Source: an uncultured Clostridia bacterium
Lineage (GTDB): Bacteria > Bacillota > Clostridia > UBA1381
Assembly (NCBI GenBank): GCA_910585795.1
Contig: CAJUFV010000089.1
Span: forward strand, 1 to 6,468
Reading direction: 5' to 3'
DNA: 6,468 nucleotides
The stretch's first letter is position 1. The number at the start of each line of letters is the position of its first letter. Shown here in pieces: positions 1-6,447 of this stretch. The notes under the pieces are model-generated. The model was not told where the DNA came from, ran no database searches, and saw only the letters and a program-made list of their open reading frames with translations. A program made the translations under genes and the position numbers.

Positions 1-10
1 AATATTTTAT

Positions 11-39
11 AATATAACATACTTTATTTATAAATTCAA
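11..39 (-). promoter_or_regulatory. Possible divergent promoter reading off the left edge
   Basis: On the minus strand a TTGAAT -35 box (34-39) is followed after 17 bases by a TATATT -10 box (11-16). A TG one base upstream of the -10 gives an extended -10 pattern. Transcription would start around position 4 and run leftwards out of the window, so the gene it might serve is not visible. The region is very AT-rich, so chance matches are expected; the correct spacing plus the TG element is what makes this worth listing. Confidence 0.35.
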
Positions 40-66
40 CTGTGTTAAAAAGCTAAAAAATATAAG

Positions 67-89
67 TTACAAAAATTACATCTCTTACA
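67..89. repeat. Three TTACA direct repeats at 9-nt spacing
   Basis: TTACA occurs at 67-71, 76-80 and 85-89, each pair separated by four bases; read on the minus strand this is TGTAA-N4-TGTAA-N4-TGTAA. A lone TGTAA lies on the plus strand at 165-169, just upstream of the regulator promoter. The spacing differs from the known 11-nt period of WalR and PhoP boxes, so I do not assign a factor. It could be a regulator-binding array between two divergent promoters, or chance in AT-rich DNA. Confidence 0.3.
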
Positions 90-177
90 ATCCATTTACT
101 ATCTTAACAGTGTCCGCTATATTTTCAGATTTTTTTATATACGTGCAAAGTTTATGAAAAAAATTGTAAAAGTACTA

Positions 178-206
178 TTGCATTTGTAGAAAATTTAATG
201 TATAAT
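178..206 (+). promoter_or_regulatory. Sigma-A-type promoter of the PucR/CdaR-type regulator gene
   Basis: A TTGCAT -35 box (178-183) and a perfect TATAAT -10 box (201-206) are separated by an ideal 17-base spacer. Upstream lies A/T-rich sequence (about 131-170) that could act as an UP element. The predicted start is near position 213, giving a leader of about 49 bases before the ATG at 262. No riboswitch-like structure is evident in that short leader. It is the best promoter visible in the window. Confidence 0.75.
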
Positions 207-249
207 ATTAATATATAGTTGTGTATTTTGTATCTTTTGATAAACAGAT

Positions 250-254
250 GGAGG
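250..254 (+). promoter_or_regulatory. Ribosome binding site that decides the regulator start
   Basis: GGAGG at 250-254 lies only one base before the in-frame ATG at 256 but seven bases before the in-frame ATG at 262. Only the second has normal Shine-Dalgarno spacing, so translation most likely begins at 262 and the first two codons of the longest open frame are not used. Confidence 0.75.
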
Positions 255-261
255 AATGAAA

Positions 262-1347
262 ATGATAAGCAAGGCGTTTCAGAATATTGTAACACAGATG
301 GCTGATGTTTTTCCGAAAAAATTTGGTATTGTTGATTCACATGGATTAGTGCTTGCCAATAATGGCAGTGAGCCAAACGGAGATATTATCGAAAATCTTG
401 TCTATGCGGCTTCAAATAATGATAAGCTGCTGTTTAAGGAAGGGTATACGGTAAGAGCGATATCAAATAAGCCATATGCTGAATATGTAGTGTATGTTGA
501 CGGTACTGACGAGGTGTCAAAGTATTGCTGCAATTCTCTTGTTGTGGCAGCAAATAACGTGCGCCATTATTATGATGAAAAATATGATAAAAATAATTTT
601 ATGCAAAATATCATTTTTGATAATCTTCTGTCTTTTGACCTGCATCAAAAAGCAAGGGAGCTTCATGTTGATATAGACACGCCAAGAGCTGTGTTCTATA
701 TTAAGGTTTTAGACGCCGGTGAAAATGGGATATATGATGTTTTAAGGAATATGTTTCCTGATAAGGAAAAGGATTTCCTTATAAATATTGACACAACGAA
801 TATTGTGCTTATTAAAGAGCTTAAGGAAATAGAGACATCGGAGAAGCTTGAGGAAACCGCTCAGCAGATAGTTGATACAGTAAGCGCTGAAACCATGTTT
901 ACGATATGTGTTGGTTTGAGTACGGTGGCCCTGAATATAGACCAGATTAATAATGCGTATAAAGAGGCTCAGATAGCTCTTGAGGTGGGTAAGGTTTTTG
1001 ATGAGGAAAAATATATTTTAAATTATGACAGTCTGGGTATAGGCCGGCTGATTTATCAACTCCCTATTAAGCTTTGCGAACTGTTTCTTCAGGAAGTATT
1101 TAAAAAAGGCGATATATCTACACTAGATGATGAAACAATATTAACAATAAATAAATTTTTTGAAAATGACCTTAATGTGAGTGAAACCTCAAGACAGTTA
1201 TTTGTACATAGAAATACTCTAGTGTACAGATTAGAGAAGATATATAAACTTACAGGATTGGATTTAAGAAAATTTGACCAGGCGATTGTATTTAAGGTTG
1301 CGATGATGGTTCATAAATATCTTGAATCTAATTCAATGAAAATATAA
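262..1347 (+). CDS. PucR/CdaR-type transcriptional regulator with C-terminal helix-turn-helix
   Basis: This is a 361-residue cytoplasmic DNA-binding regulator. Residues about 1-100 form a small sensor-like domain with a PAS-like opening (GIVDSHGLVLANN, 22-34). A helical linker (about 90-125) leads to a CdaR GGDEF-like degenerate domain (about 130-250). The C-terminal PucR helix-turn-helix (about 291-350) carries the family signature NVSETSRQLFVHRNTLVYRL (305-324), which is strongly conserved. Classic members (CdaR, PucR) respond to sugar diacids or purine catabolites, but no such catabolic genes are nearby; the downstream genes are envelope enzymes. From memory, very similar proteins (ARELHVD, MFPDKEKDFLINI, LIYQLP segments) are common in Lachnospiraceae next to cell-division/envelope genes. 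The ligand is unknown. The start at 262 is preferred over 256 on ribosome-binding-site spacing. It has its own strong promoter and is followed by a hairpin terminator. Confidence 0.9.
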   Translation: MISKAFQNIVTQMADVFPKKFGIVDSHGLVLANNGSEPNGDIIENLVYAASNNDKLLFKEGYTVRAISNKPYAEYVVYVDGTDEVSKYCCNSLVVAANNVRHYYDEKYDKNNFMQNIIFDNLLSFDLHQKARELHVDIDTPRAVFYIKVLDAGENGIYDVLRNMFPDKEKDFLINIDTTNIVLIKELKEIETSEKLEETAQQIVDTVSAETMFTICVGLSTVALNIDQINNAYKEAQIALEVGKVFDEEKYILNYDSLGIGRLIYQLPIKLCELFLQEVFKKGDISTLDDETILTINKFFENDLNVSETSRQLFVHRNTLVYRLEKIYKLTGLDLRKFDQAIVFKVAMMVHKYLESNSMKI

Positions 1348-1358
1348 CAATAAAATGT

Positions 1359-1385
1359 TTGGGGGTTTTGACCCCCAATATTTTT
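1359..1385 (+). terminator. Rho-independent terminator after the regulator gene
   Basis: Arms TTGGGGGT (1359-1366) and ACCCCCAA (1371-1378) pair perfectly over 8 bp around a 4-base TTTG loop and are followed by TATTTTT. The stem has five consecutive G-C pairs. It starts 11 bases after the regulator stop codon and lies upstream of the protease gene. It should reduce or end transcription from the promoter at 178-206, so the protease/LTA-synthase pair may depend on readthrough or on a weak promoter after the hairpin. Confidence 0.85.
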
Positions 1386-1398
1386 GTTTATTTGCAAA

Positions 1399-1423
1399 TA
1401 TACTGAATTATATTGTAGAGGAG
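1399..1423 (+). promoter_or_regulatory. Weak -10-like box and ribosome binding site before the S41 protease
   Basis: A TATACT box (1399-1404) would place a start near 1411, just upstream of the ribosome binding site AGAGGAG (1417-1423), which is 7 bases before the ATG at 1431. No acceptable -35 box is seen 16-18 bases upstream and there is no TGn extension, so the promoter part is weak. The ribosome binding site itself is convincing. Confidence 0.3.
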
Positions 1424-1430
1424 AATAAGT

Positions 1431-2642
1431 ATGAGCAATAAAAAGAAAATAGTATTAGCTGTGATTATAACGGCTGTTGTAACAGCATTTATCAGTAGTA
1501 CTCTTACATCTTTTATAAAGGATTTTTCAATATTTTTTATTACTGAAGACGATAAAAATTCATTCTCAAAAAAAATCAGGGCAGTTGATACAATGCTTGC
1601 AAATAAATATTTGTATGATTATGACAGTAATATGCTGGGAGAAATGGCTGTTAAGTCATATATAGAAGGGCTGGGAGAACCGTATACACATTATTATACG
1701 AAAGAAGAATTCTCTTCATATATTAATAATATTCAGGATGGATATGTTGGGATTGGTATTATAGTAGGAATTAATAATGATAATGAAATAGAGGTTATTG
1801 CTCCGTTCGAGGATGGTCCAGCGTTTAAAGCCGGTGTAAAGCCAGGCGATATACTAAAGGCTGTTGAGGGAATAGAATATAATGGCGATAAAATGTCTGA
1901 AGCGGTTGAGGTAATAAAATCAGGTAAGGAAGGCACAACTGTAAATATTACTTTAAAAAGAGATAGTGAAGAAATTAATATATCTGTTGAGCGTCAGGAT
2001 ATTTCGTCACAGTCTGTCAAATCTGAAATGATTGATGATGGTATTGCATATTTGCGTATAACAGGCTTTAATATGCAGTCGGAGAACGGTGAACACAGCA
2101 CTTATTCAGAATTTTGTGAAAATATTCAGTCCTTGCAGGAACAGGGAATGGATAAGCTTATTATAGATTTAAGGGATAATCCCGGAGGTGTTCTGACTGG
2201 AGCGTGTGATATAGCGGATATGCTGTTGCCTGAGGGTACAATAACGTATACAGAAAATAAAAGCGGCGAGAGAAAGTATTATAATTCTGATGCGGAATGG
2301 CTTGATATACCTATGGCAGTGCTGATTAACGGGAACAGCGCAAGCGCGTCAGAGGTACTTACAGGCGCGCTTAAAGATTATAAAAAGGCGACAGTTGTTG
2401 GTACAAAAAGCTATGGAAAGGGTATAGTTCAGGATGTATACCCGTTTTATGACGGTTCAGGTATAAGCATTACATCGGCTAAGTATTATACACCAAACGG
2501 TGTGTGTATACATGATGTGGGAATAGAGCCGGATGTGAATGTGGAAATGCCGGAAAAATATAAGGATGAAAGTATATCAATGATAGAACGCAGTGAGGAT
2601 GTACAGCTGCAAAAGGCGATAGAAATCATAAAGGAGAAATAG
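1431..2642 (+). CDS. S41-family C-terminal processing peptidase (CtpA/CtpB type) with PDZ domain
   Basis: This is a 403-residue membrane-anchored serine protease acting outside the cytoplasm. A KKK-preceded hydrophobic segment (about 7-29) serves as an uncleaved signal anchor. A PDZ domain (about 95-185, core VGIGIIVGI and KAGVKPGDIL) would bind the C-terminus or a hydrophobic patch of substrates. The protease core (about 195-375) has LIIDLRDNPGG (243-253) and the catalytic segment NSASASE (302-308). By alignment to Prc/CtpB, S305 is the nucleophile and K330 (in YGKG) the general base, exactly 25 residues apart as in the family, with Q334 matching the third catalytic residue of Bacillus CtpB. 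Length is normal. The stop codon lies one base before the next gene, so the pair is almost certainly co-transcribed. The physiological substrate cannot be told from sequence; an envelope protein is likely. It is not obviously the sporulation paralogue. Confidence 0.95.
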   Translation: MSNKKKIVLAVIITAVVTAFISSTLTSFIKDFSIFFITEDDKNSFSKKIRAVDTMLANKYLYDYDSNMLGEMAVKSYIEGLGEPYTHYYTKEEFSSYINNIQDGYVGIGIIVGINNDNEIEVIAPFEDGPAFKAGVKPGDILKAVEGIEYNGDKMSEAVEVIKSGKEGTTVNITLKRDSEEINISVERQDISSQSVKSEMIDDGIAYLRITGFNMQSENGEHSTYSEFCENIQSLQEQGMDKLIIDLRDNPGGVLTGACDIADMLLPEGTITYTENKSGERKYYNSDAEWLDIPMAVLINGNSASASEVLTGALKDYKKATVVGTKSYGKGIVQDVYPFYDGSGISITSAKYYTPNGVCIHDVGIEPDVNVEMPEKYKDESISMIERSEDVQLQKAIEIIKEK

Positions 2643-2643
2643 T

Positions 2644-4587
2644 ATGATTAAAATGAAAAAATGGCCGTGGGTGTTATTTGCCAGTATATTGGCTATAGCA
2701 TTGTGGACATTTATCAGTGTTAATACATCAATATTTGAGGGTGGAGACGGCTTTGATTATTTTATGTATTATACGTCATATATATTGGTAGTTGGGATTT
2801 GGGTATTGACAGCGGTCGAATTTCAATTGTCAGATAAAATAAAAAAGATTATATCTGTAGCTGTATTTGCGCTTACTCCATTCTTTTGTATGCAGATATC
2901 TATGATATTAGCTGGAGAGGCGGAATATTCGTTTGGTATATATTTTGCTAATATTATGTTTTATATTGCTGTGCTGGCTGTATTTTTCGCGGCTACAAGA
3001 AGTATGCGCTGGTCAGCAATTATTGTGACTGTAATTGGATTTGTTTTTAACCTTGCTAGTTTTGTTGTTAATATTTTAAGGGGGACGCCGCTTATACCAA
3101 GTGATTTCCTTGCTATTGGAACAGCAATGCAGGTGGCGGATAATTACGCGTTTCAGCTTCGCTATCCGATTGTTGCCGCAACAATTATTACTGTATTGGT
3201 AATTGTAATGATAGCTAAATTCTCGTTTAAACCTGAATTCAAATTTAAAAATACCATATTTTCTGTCAGTGGTGCCGCTGTGGCGTTAATATTTGTTATA
3301 TCAGTATCGTGTATAAATTTTTCCGATGTTGATATGGACGTTTTTGACCAGTATCACGCAAACAATACTCATGGGACATTATACAGCTTTTATATCAATG
3401 TGAGAAAAATGATACTAAATAAACCGGAGGGATATGAGGAGGAGAAGGTTGAAAAAATTTTGTCCGATGTATCGGATACCAATATGACTATGCCGGAGAA
3501 TAAACCAAACATCATTGCTGTTATGAATGAAAGCTTTGCAGACATGGGGGTTATAGGGGAATTAGAAACAAGCGAGGATTATATGCCTTTTATAAGGGAT
3601 ATGCAAAAAAATACTGTAAAGGGTGAGTTGCTTGTTTCACCTTTTGGTGGATATACATGTAATACAGAATTTGAATTTCTTACAGGTCTTACAATGGGAT
3701 TGCTTCCGTCTGGCTCGACACCGTATTTGCAGTATGCGTCCAGACAGTATCCATTTGCTCTGCCGGCATATCTTAATGATAACGGATATAGAACAACAGC
3801 GATTCATCCGTATCTTGCCAGATGCTGGAATAGACAGAAGGTTTATAATTTGTTGGGATTTGAAGAGTTTGTGAGCCTTGATAACGGACTTGACAAATAT
3901 GTAGAGGAAGATAAATGGGAATATGTACGTAATTATATAAGTGACAGAACATCATATAAAGCGGTAATAAATCGTTTAGAAAAAAAGAAAGATGACGAAC
4001 GCGTGTTTATTTTTAATGTGACAATGCAAAATCATGGCGGTTATACATATGATGATAAAGGATTTTCAACTGTTACTATAAATAATCTCAAGGGAAGCTA
4101 TCAGGAGGCTGAGCAATATTTATCTCTTATAAAAGAAAGTGACACAGCGTTTAAAGAACTCATTAACTATTTAAAAAATTATAAAGAACCGACAATTGTC
4201 GTTATGTTTGGAGACCATCAGCCTGCGGTTGAACAGGAGTTTTTTGAGGAATTGTATGGTAAACCGCTGTCAGAGCTGTCATTTGAGGAGCTGCAAAAAA
4301 GGTATAAAGTGCCGTTTGTTATCTGGGCAAATTATGATATAGAAAGCAAGAGCGATATACAGACCAGCACGAATTATTTGTCAAATATTTTGCTTAATAC
4401 GGCAAATATTCCAAAGAATGATTTAGGTAATTTTACAGAGGATATTTCTAGTGAGATACCGCAGATAAATGGTATGGGACATTTTAATGCATCAGGGGAA
4501 TGGCAGATTAATAATACAGCCTTCTCTGATGAATTGCGTAAATATGCAGAGGTTGAATATTATATGCTTACCAAAAAAGAAAAATAA
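2644..4587 (+). CDS. LTA synthase family protein (membrane phosphoglycerol transferase, sulfatase fold)
   Basis: This 647-residue polytopic enzyme has an N-terminal membrane part with about seven hydrophobic segments (near 7-27, 43-60, 68-90, 97-117, 123-145, 174-192, 205-225) and an extracellular sulfatase-fold domain (about 287-600). LtaS-type active-site residues are all visible: metal-binding E296 in MNESF, nucleophile T338 in GGYTCNTEF, W395 and R397 in CWNRQ, H464 in MQNHGGY, and D524/H525 in GDHQP. LtaS moves glycerol phosphate from phosphatidylglycerol onto a glycolipid-linked chain; this homologue could make lipoteichoic acid, prime it, or decorate another polymer, which sequence alone does not settle. 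S. aureus LtaS has five membrane helices, so two extra are predicted here. The ribosome binding site AAGGAG (2631-2636) lies inside the end of the protease gene, 7 bases before the ATG, suggesting tight coupling. An in-frame ATG at 2653 is too far from it. Confidence 0.92.
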   Translation: MIKMKKWPWVLFASILAIALWTFISVNTSIFEGGDGFDYFMYYTSYILVVGIWVLTAVEFQLSDKIKKIISVAVFALTPFFCMQISMILAGEAEYSFGIYFANIMFYIAVLAVFFAATRSMRWSAIIVTVIGFVFNLASFVVNILRGTPLIPSDFLAIGTAMQVADNYAFQLRYPIVAATIITVLVIVMIAKFSFKPEFKFKNTIFSVSGAAVALIFVISVSCINFSDVDMDVFDQYHANNTHGTLYSFYINVRKMILNKPEGYEEEKVEKILSDVSDTNMTMPENKPNIIAVMNESFADMGVIGELETSEDYMPFIRDMQKNTVKGELLVSPFGGYTCNTEFEFLTGLTMGLLPSGSTPYLQYASRQYPFALPAYLNDNGYRTTAIHPYLARCWNRQKVYNLLGFEEFVSLDNGLDKYVEEDKWEYVRNYISDRTSYKAVINRLEKKKDDERVFIFNVTMQNHGGYTYDDKGFSTVTINNLKGSYQEAEQYLSLIKESDTAFKELINYLKNYKEPTIVVMFGDHQPAVEQEFFEELYGKPLSELSFEELQKRYKVPFVIWANYDIESKSDIQTSTNYLSNILLNTANIPKNDLGNFTEDISSEIPQINGMGHFNASGEWQINNTAFSDELRKYAEVEYYMLTKKEK

Positions 4588-4589
4588 GC

Positions 4590-4624
4590 AAAACACTCCC
4601 GTTTAAATTGTTCGGGAGTGTTTT
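4590..4624. terminator. Bidirectional terminator between convergent genes
   Basis: A perfect 12-bp stem pairs AAAACACTCCCG (4590-4601) with CGGGAGTGTTTT (4613-4624) around an 11-base loop. On the plus strand the T run continues to 4625 and then TATTTT follows, terminating the LTA-synthase transcript 2 bases after its stop. On the minus strand the A-rich run before the stem (4581-4593) becomes a T-rich tail, so the same hairpin can terminate the deacetylase transcript coming from the other side. The two stop codons are only 52 bases apart, and this element fills most of that gap. Confidence 0.9.
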
Positions 4625-4639
4625 TATTTTGCCGCAATA

Positions 4640-5512
4640 TCATTGATTCTCCCATTTGATGAAAAAATCTGCGGATGTAATACCGCTTGGACGGTTATAA
4701 CGTTTTAACAGAAATAAAGAGTCAGGGTCATGTGAAATATGGTTTATGCCTTCTTCGCATATGAGACTCATTTTAAATCCCAGTTCTTTTAATATATCAG
4801 TTGTTTCGTTGCTGTATGCTCCAAAAGGATAAGTGTATATTACTGGTGAAAATCCTGTTTTGCTTAAGCATTGTTCCTGCGCTTTTATTGTGTCATTGCA
4901 AAAAATAGTTTTATATTGTTCTAAATCCTCACCGTTTTTGCGTTTGGAACCATTTCTTCCATTGGTATTAGAATGAAAATTATATGAATGATTTCCTACA
5001 TCTGTACGTTTATTCATAAATAAATCATAGACATCACTCCAGCGAAAATAGCCGTAGCTCATATTTTTTTCATTGCTGTCTGAATATTCATCAGTGTATT
5101 TCCCGACAATGGAAATGATGGCTTTAGCATCGTATTTTGTAAGCATCGGTAATACATAACCGTAATTATTGTAAAATCCATCGTCAAAAGTGAGAAGTAC
5201 AGGTTTTTCAGGCAAAGGAGTATTGTCATATACAAAGCTTATCAAGTCACTTCCTGATATAAAGCTATAGCCTCTTTTTGTTAGATATTTTAAATCATTT
5301 TCCAGTTCTGTAGGAGTAACAACATATTTACCTGACTGAGAAGTATTTTTCAATACGCTGTGATACATAACAATAGGTAATTCAACTGTATCCTCAGCTT
5401 GTGTGGAAAGGACAGGAACAGCAGATATATGATTAAACAGCATACCAAGAATACCACAGTATAAAACTGATACTAAAACAACAACCGAAAAAACTTTTAT
5501 TTTTTTTAGCAT
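4640..5512 (-). CDS. Membrane-anchored NodB-type polysaccharide deacetylase
   Basis: This is a 290-residue extracytoplasmic carbohydrate esterase family 4 protein. A basic start (MLKKIK) and a hydrophobic segment (about 7-27) form a signal anchor or signal peptide. The entry motif PIVMYHSV (46-53) is typical of IcaB/PgaB-like and YxkH-like members. The NodB core (about 103-250) shows the catalytic/metal motif TFDDG (108-112; D110, D111), the metal histidines H175 and H180 in NHSYNFH (spaced five, as in PgaB), and TYPFGAY (227-233) forming the groove. These would remove acetyl groups from N-acetylated sugars; the polymer, whether peptidoglycan, an exopolysaccharide or a wall glycan, cannot be identified here. 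All key residues are intact. The ribosome binding site is an AAGGGG-type sequence (5523-5528) about 10 bases before the start and is part of a hairpin. It lies 55 bases downstream of the aldolase gene on the same strand, and converges on the LTA-synthase gene. Confidence 0.92.
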   Translation of the reverse strand: MLKKIKVFSVVVLVSVLYCGILGMLFNHISAVPVLSTQAEDTVELPIVMYHSVLKNTSQSGKYVVTPTELENDLKYLTKRGYSFISGSDLISFVYDNTPLPEKPVLLTFDDGFYNNYGYVLPMLTKYDAKAIISIVGKYTDEYSDSNEKNMSYGYFRWSDVYDLFMNKRTDVGNHSYNFHSNTNGRNGSKRKNGEDLEQYKTIFCNDTIKAQEQCLSKTGFSPVIYTYPFGAYSNETTDILKELGFKMSLICEEGINHISHDPDSLFLLKRYNRPSGITSADFFIKWENQ

Positions 5513-5550
5513 AAAAATACACCCCTTATCAAATTTATGAATAGAGGTGT
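5513..5550 (-). terminator. Hairpin between fba and the deacetylase gene: terminator-like, overlaps the ribosome binding site
   Basis: Read on the minus strand, ACACCTCT (5550-5543) pairs with AGGGGTGT (5526-5519) over 8 bp including one G-U pair, with a 16-base loop, followed directly by ATTTTT (5518-5513) and then the deacetylase ATG. On the plus strand the G-U pair would be a C-A mismatch, so the structure favours the minus-strand transcript. It could partly terminate aldolase transcripts and, because the 3' arm contains the AGGGG ribosome binding site, also limit translation of the deacetylase. The stem is modest and the loop large, so strength is uncertain. Confidence 0.45.
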
Positions 5551-5567
5551 ATAATCATTACATAAAA

Positions 5568-6431
5568 TTATGCTTTGTTGATTGAACCGAAAAGCTCCAT
5601 TTTTTCTTTAACAATTACTTTTATTGCTTCAGTGCCTGGAGCAAGCAGTTTTCTTGGGTCAAAGCCTTTACCTTCAAGGTCTTTTCCTGCTTCGATATAT
5701 TTTCTTGTCGCTTCTTGGAAATATAACTGACATTCTGTATTGACATTGATTTTTGCGACACCGAGAGATATAGCCTTTTGTATCATATCTGCCGGTATGC
5801 CTGTACCGCCGTGAAGAACCAAAGGTAAATTACCGATAAGAGCTTTTGTTTTCGCAAGAGCATCAAAATCAAGTCCCTTCCAGTTCTCCGGATACTTGCC
5901 ATGAATGTTACCTATACCTGCCGCAAGGAAATCAACACCAAGGTCTGCTATTTTTTTACATTCATCAGGGTCCGCTATTTCTCCTGCGCCTACTACGCCG
6001 TCTTCTTCGCCTCCGATAGAACCAACTTCGGCTTCTATAGAAATACCCTTTTCATGACAAACCTTTACAAGCTCAGATGTTTTAGCGACATTTTCAGCAA
6101 TAGGGAAGTGTGAACCGTCAAACATAACTGATGAAAAACCTGCTTCGATACATTTATAACATCCGTCATATGAACCGTGGTCAAGATGGAGAGCTACAGG
6201 AACTGTAATATTAAGTTCATCAATCATAGCTTTAACCATTGCGGCAACAGTTTTAAAGCCTGTCATGTATTTACCTGCGCCCTCAGAAACTCCAAGAATT
6301 ACAGGAGAGTTGTTTTCCTGAGCGGTTGTAAGAATTGCTTTTGTCCATTCAAGGTTGTTGATGTTGAACTGGCCGACAGCGTATTTTCCCGCAACGGCCT
6401 TTTTTAGCATTTCAGTTGCTGATACTAACAT
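5568..6431 (-). CDS. fba: Class II fructose-1,6-bisphosphate aldolase (zinc-dependent)
   Basis: This 287-residue cytoplasmic enzyme catalyses the reversible cleavage of fructose 1,6-bisphosphate to dihydroxyacetone phosphate and glyceraldehyde 3-phosphate in glycolysis and gluconeogenesis. The single TIM barrel covers nearly the whole chain. Visible active-site elements are LDHGS (83-87; catalytic D84, zinc ligand H85), the EAEVG segment (133-137, E135), zinc ligands H177 in GNIHGKY and H207 in LHGGTG, and the phosphate-binding KINVNTE (227-233). The AAGIGNIHGKYPENW region (170-184) resembles streptococcal and clostridial fructose-bisphosphate aldolases, and length is normal (about 285-290). 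A tagatose-bisphosphate aldolase of the GatY/KbaY type is the main alternative but less likely. An excellent AAGGAGG ribosome binding site (6441-6447) lies 9 bases before the ATG. The promoter is at or beyond the right edge. Several glycine- and alanine-rich segments look typical of a highly expressed housekeeping gene. Confidence 0.95.
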   Translation of the reverse strand: MLVSATEMLKKAVAGKYAVGQFNINNLEWTKAILTTAQENNSPVILGVSEGAGKYMTGFKTVAAMVKAMIDELNITVPVALHLDHGSYDGCYKCIEAGFSSVMFDGSHFPIAENVAKTSELVKVCHEKGISIEAEVGSIGGEEDGVVGAGEIADPDECKKIADLGVDFLAAGIGNIHGKYPENWKGLDFDALAKTKALIGNLPLVLHGGTGIPADMIQKAISLGVAKINVNTECQLYFQEATRKYIEAGKDLEGKGFDPRKLLAPGTEAIKVIVKEKMELFGSINKA

Positions 6432-6440
6432 TTAAAAATT

Positions 6441-6447
6441 CCTCCTT
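6441..6447 (-). promoter_or_regulatory. fba: Strong ribosome binding site of fba
   Basis: On the minus strand AAGGAGG is a full match to the anti-Shine-Dalgarno sequence and lies 9 bases upstream of the fba ATG, supporting that start. Only about 20 further bases of AT-rich sequence remain before the window ends, and no full promoter can be read in them. Confidence 0.8.

Noticed and set aside
67..89. WalR or PhoP binding site
   Set aside because: The half-sites resemble TGTAA, but both regulators use an 11-base repeat period, whereas this array has a 9-base period.
256..261. ATG at 256 as the start of the regulator
   Set aside because: It is only one base after GGAGG; the ATG at 262 has proper 7-base spacing.
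1..261. Riboswitch, tRNA or other structured RNA upstream of the regulator
   Set aside because: The leader from the predicted start is only about 49 bases and the rest is simple AT-rich sequence without a conserved RNA pattern I recognise.
152..376. Minus-strand open frame of 74 codons spanning the promoter region and the start of the regulator
   Set aside because: It overlaps the strong promoter and the regulator start, has low-complexity composition and no similarity I recognise; it is a by-product of AT-rich DNA.
1384..1414. TTGTTT and TATATT boxes as a promoter for the S41 protease gene
   Set aside because: The spacer is 19 bases and the implied start (about 1421) would fall inside the ribosome binding site at 1417-1423, leaving the transcript without most of it.
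3623..3955. Short open frames on both strands inside the LTA-synthase gene
   Set aside because: They lie over the catalytic region of a gene with all active-site motifs intact and have no plausible ribosome binding sites or domains.
5901..6407. Plus-strand open frames opposite the aldolase gene
   Set aside because: They are antisense to a strongly conserved enzyme and show no recognisable domain; they are mirror frames of biased codon use.
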